Positions 63,606 through 64,000 of a DNA stretch of 64,000 bases are shown one piece after another (within the stretch, counting starts at the first letter, position 1; each line of letters opens with the position of its first letter). Source of the DNA: Halomonas ramblicola. GTDB lineage: Bacteria; Pseudomonadota; Gammaproteobacteria; Pseudomonadales; Halomonadaceae. The DNA lies in contig NZ_JAUFPL010000032.1 in assembly GCF_030409215.1 (NCBI RefSeq), positions 315,638 to 379,637 on the forward strand. The letters run 5' to 3'. The notes under the pieces are model-generated. The model was not told the origin of the DNA. It searched no databases and worked only from the letters and a program-made list of their open reading frames with translations. The translations under genes and the position numbers were made by a program.

Positions 63606-64000
63606 TGACCCAACGTGTCACGCGTCACCGCCTCCAGGTAGCCGCCGAGCTGGACCGTTTCATCACCGAGCAGGCCCTCCCGGGGACCGGCGTCGATGCC
63701 GAGGCGTTCTGGGCCGGCGTCGATGCCCTCTTCCATGATCTGACCCCGAAGAACCAGGAACTGCTCGCCGAGCGTGACCGCCTGCAGGAGCGGCTCGACG
63801 GCTGGCACCGCGAGAACCCCGGCCCGGTGCGCGACATGGCGGCCTATCGTGCCTTCCTGAAGGAGATCGGCTATCTGGTCGAGGCCCCGGCCAGCGTCGA
63901 AGTCACCACCGCCAACGTGGATCGCGAGATCGCCGTCCAGGCCGGGCCGCAGCTGGTGGTGCCGGTCAACAACGCCCGCTATGCCCTGAACGCCGGCAAT
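63606..64000 (+). CDS. glcB: Malate synthase G, 3' truncated by the window
   Basis: The first 131 residues of a protein of about 725. The N-terminus ([55 protein letters not shown]) matches GlcB, and [18 protein letters not shown] near 115-131 is the start of the catalytic TIM barrel. It would condense glyoxylate with acetyl-CoA to malate. GAGGAG lies 9 bases before the ATG. Isoform A lacks these features, so form G is clear. It is cut by the window end, not broken. Glyoxylate-responsive control is inferred from the palindrome at 63502. Confidence 0.95.

Overview
This window reads as chromosomal DNA of a high-GC gammaproteobacterium, most likely a Halomonas-type member of the Halomonadaceae. 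The support is the gshB-tonB-yqgE-ruvX-pyrB order, the finR/fpr pair, glnK-amtB-glnK, and the abundance of TRAP and organic-acid genes. This placement is inference; no rRNA or tRNA gene is present to confirm it.

Layout. 1-6150: housekeeping (rsmE end, CvfB-like, gshB, tonB, yqgE, ruvX, membrane protein, pyrB). 6235-9495: SulP anion transporter, divergent LysR, and a Cys-motif protein behind an FNR/ANR-type box. 9892-17532: an amine/imine module (ornithine cyclodeaminase-like, RidA-like, DadA-like FAD oxidoreductase, AraC), then an apc-luxR-tyrS run. 17925-27383: an aromatic-amine locus with two FeaR-like regulators, a FeaB-like phenylacetaldehyde dehydrogenase, a porin, an exported metallo-beta-lactamase-fold protein, a Tat-exported flavin amine oxidase whose gene overlaps a cytochrome c gene by ATGA, and two accessory genes. 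27692-42682: an aromatic-acid locus with LuxR, two FAD monooxygenase/small-partner pairs, maiA, fahA, hmgA, an exporter, an MBL protein, a TRAP transporter, MarR and IclR. 42847-45599: purine uptake and deamination. 45870-64000: housekeeping (serA, xseB-ispA-dxs-djlA, hemolysin III, ribA, hemE, finR/fpr, glnK-amtB-glnK, ubiK, comM, hydrolase, start of glcB).

How it fits together. The most interesting part is 17925-27533. The promoters of the MBL gene, feaB, the porin and the amine oxidase each carry two direct repeats of the form TGGCA-N8-CAA, 21-22 bp apart (one mismatch per site at feaB). This resembles the TGNCA-N8-AAA motif I recall for FeaR of E. coli. The inferred pathway is: porin admits an amine; a periplasmic flavin amine dehydrogenase oxidises it and passes electrons to its coupled cytochrome c; FeaB oxidises the aldehyde to an arylacetate. 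That acid could feed the adjacent hydroxylase/homogentisate genes and end as fumarate and acetoacetate. The use of cytochrome c as acceptor follows the NicA2/CycN precedent and is inference here. Other notable items are a recent partial tandem duplication of a glnK 3' end, IclR-like boxes at iclR and glcB, and an NtrC/sigma-54 promoter for glnK-amtB.
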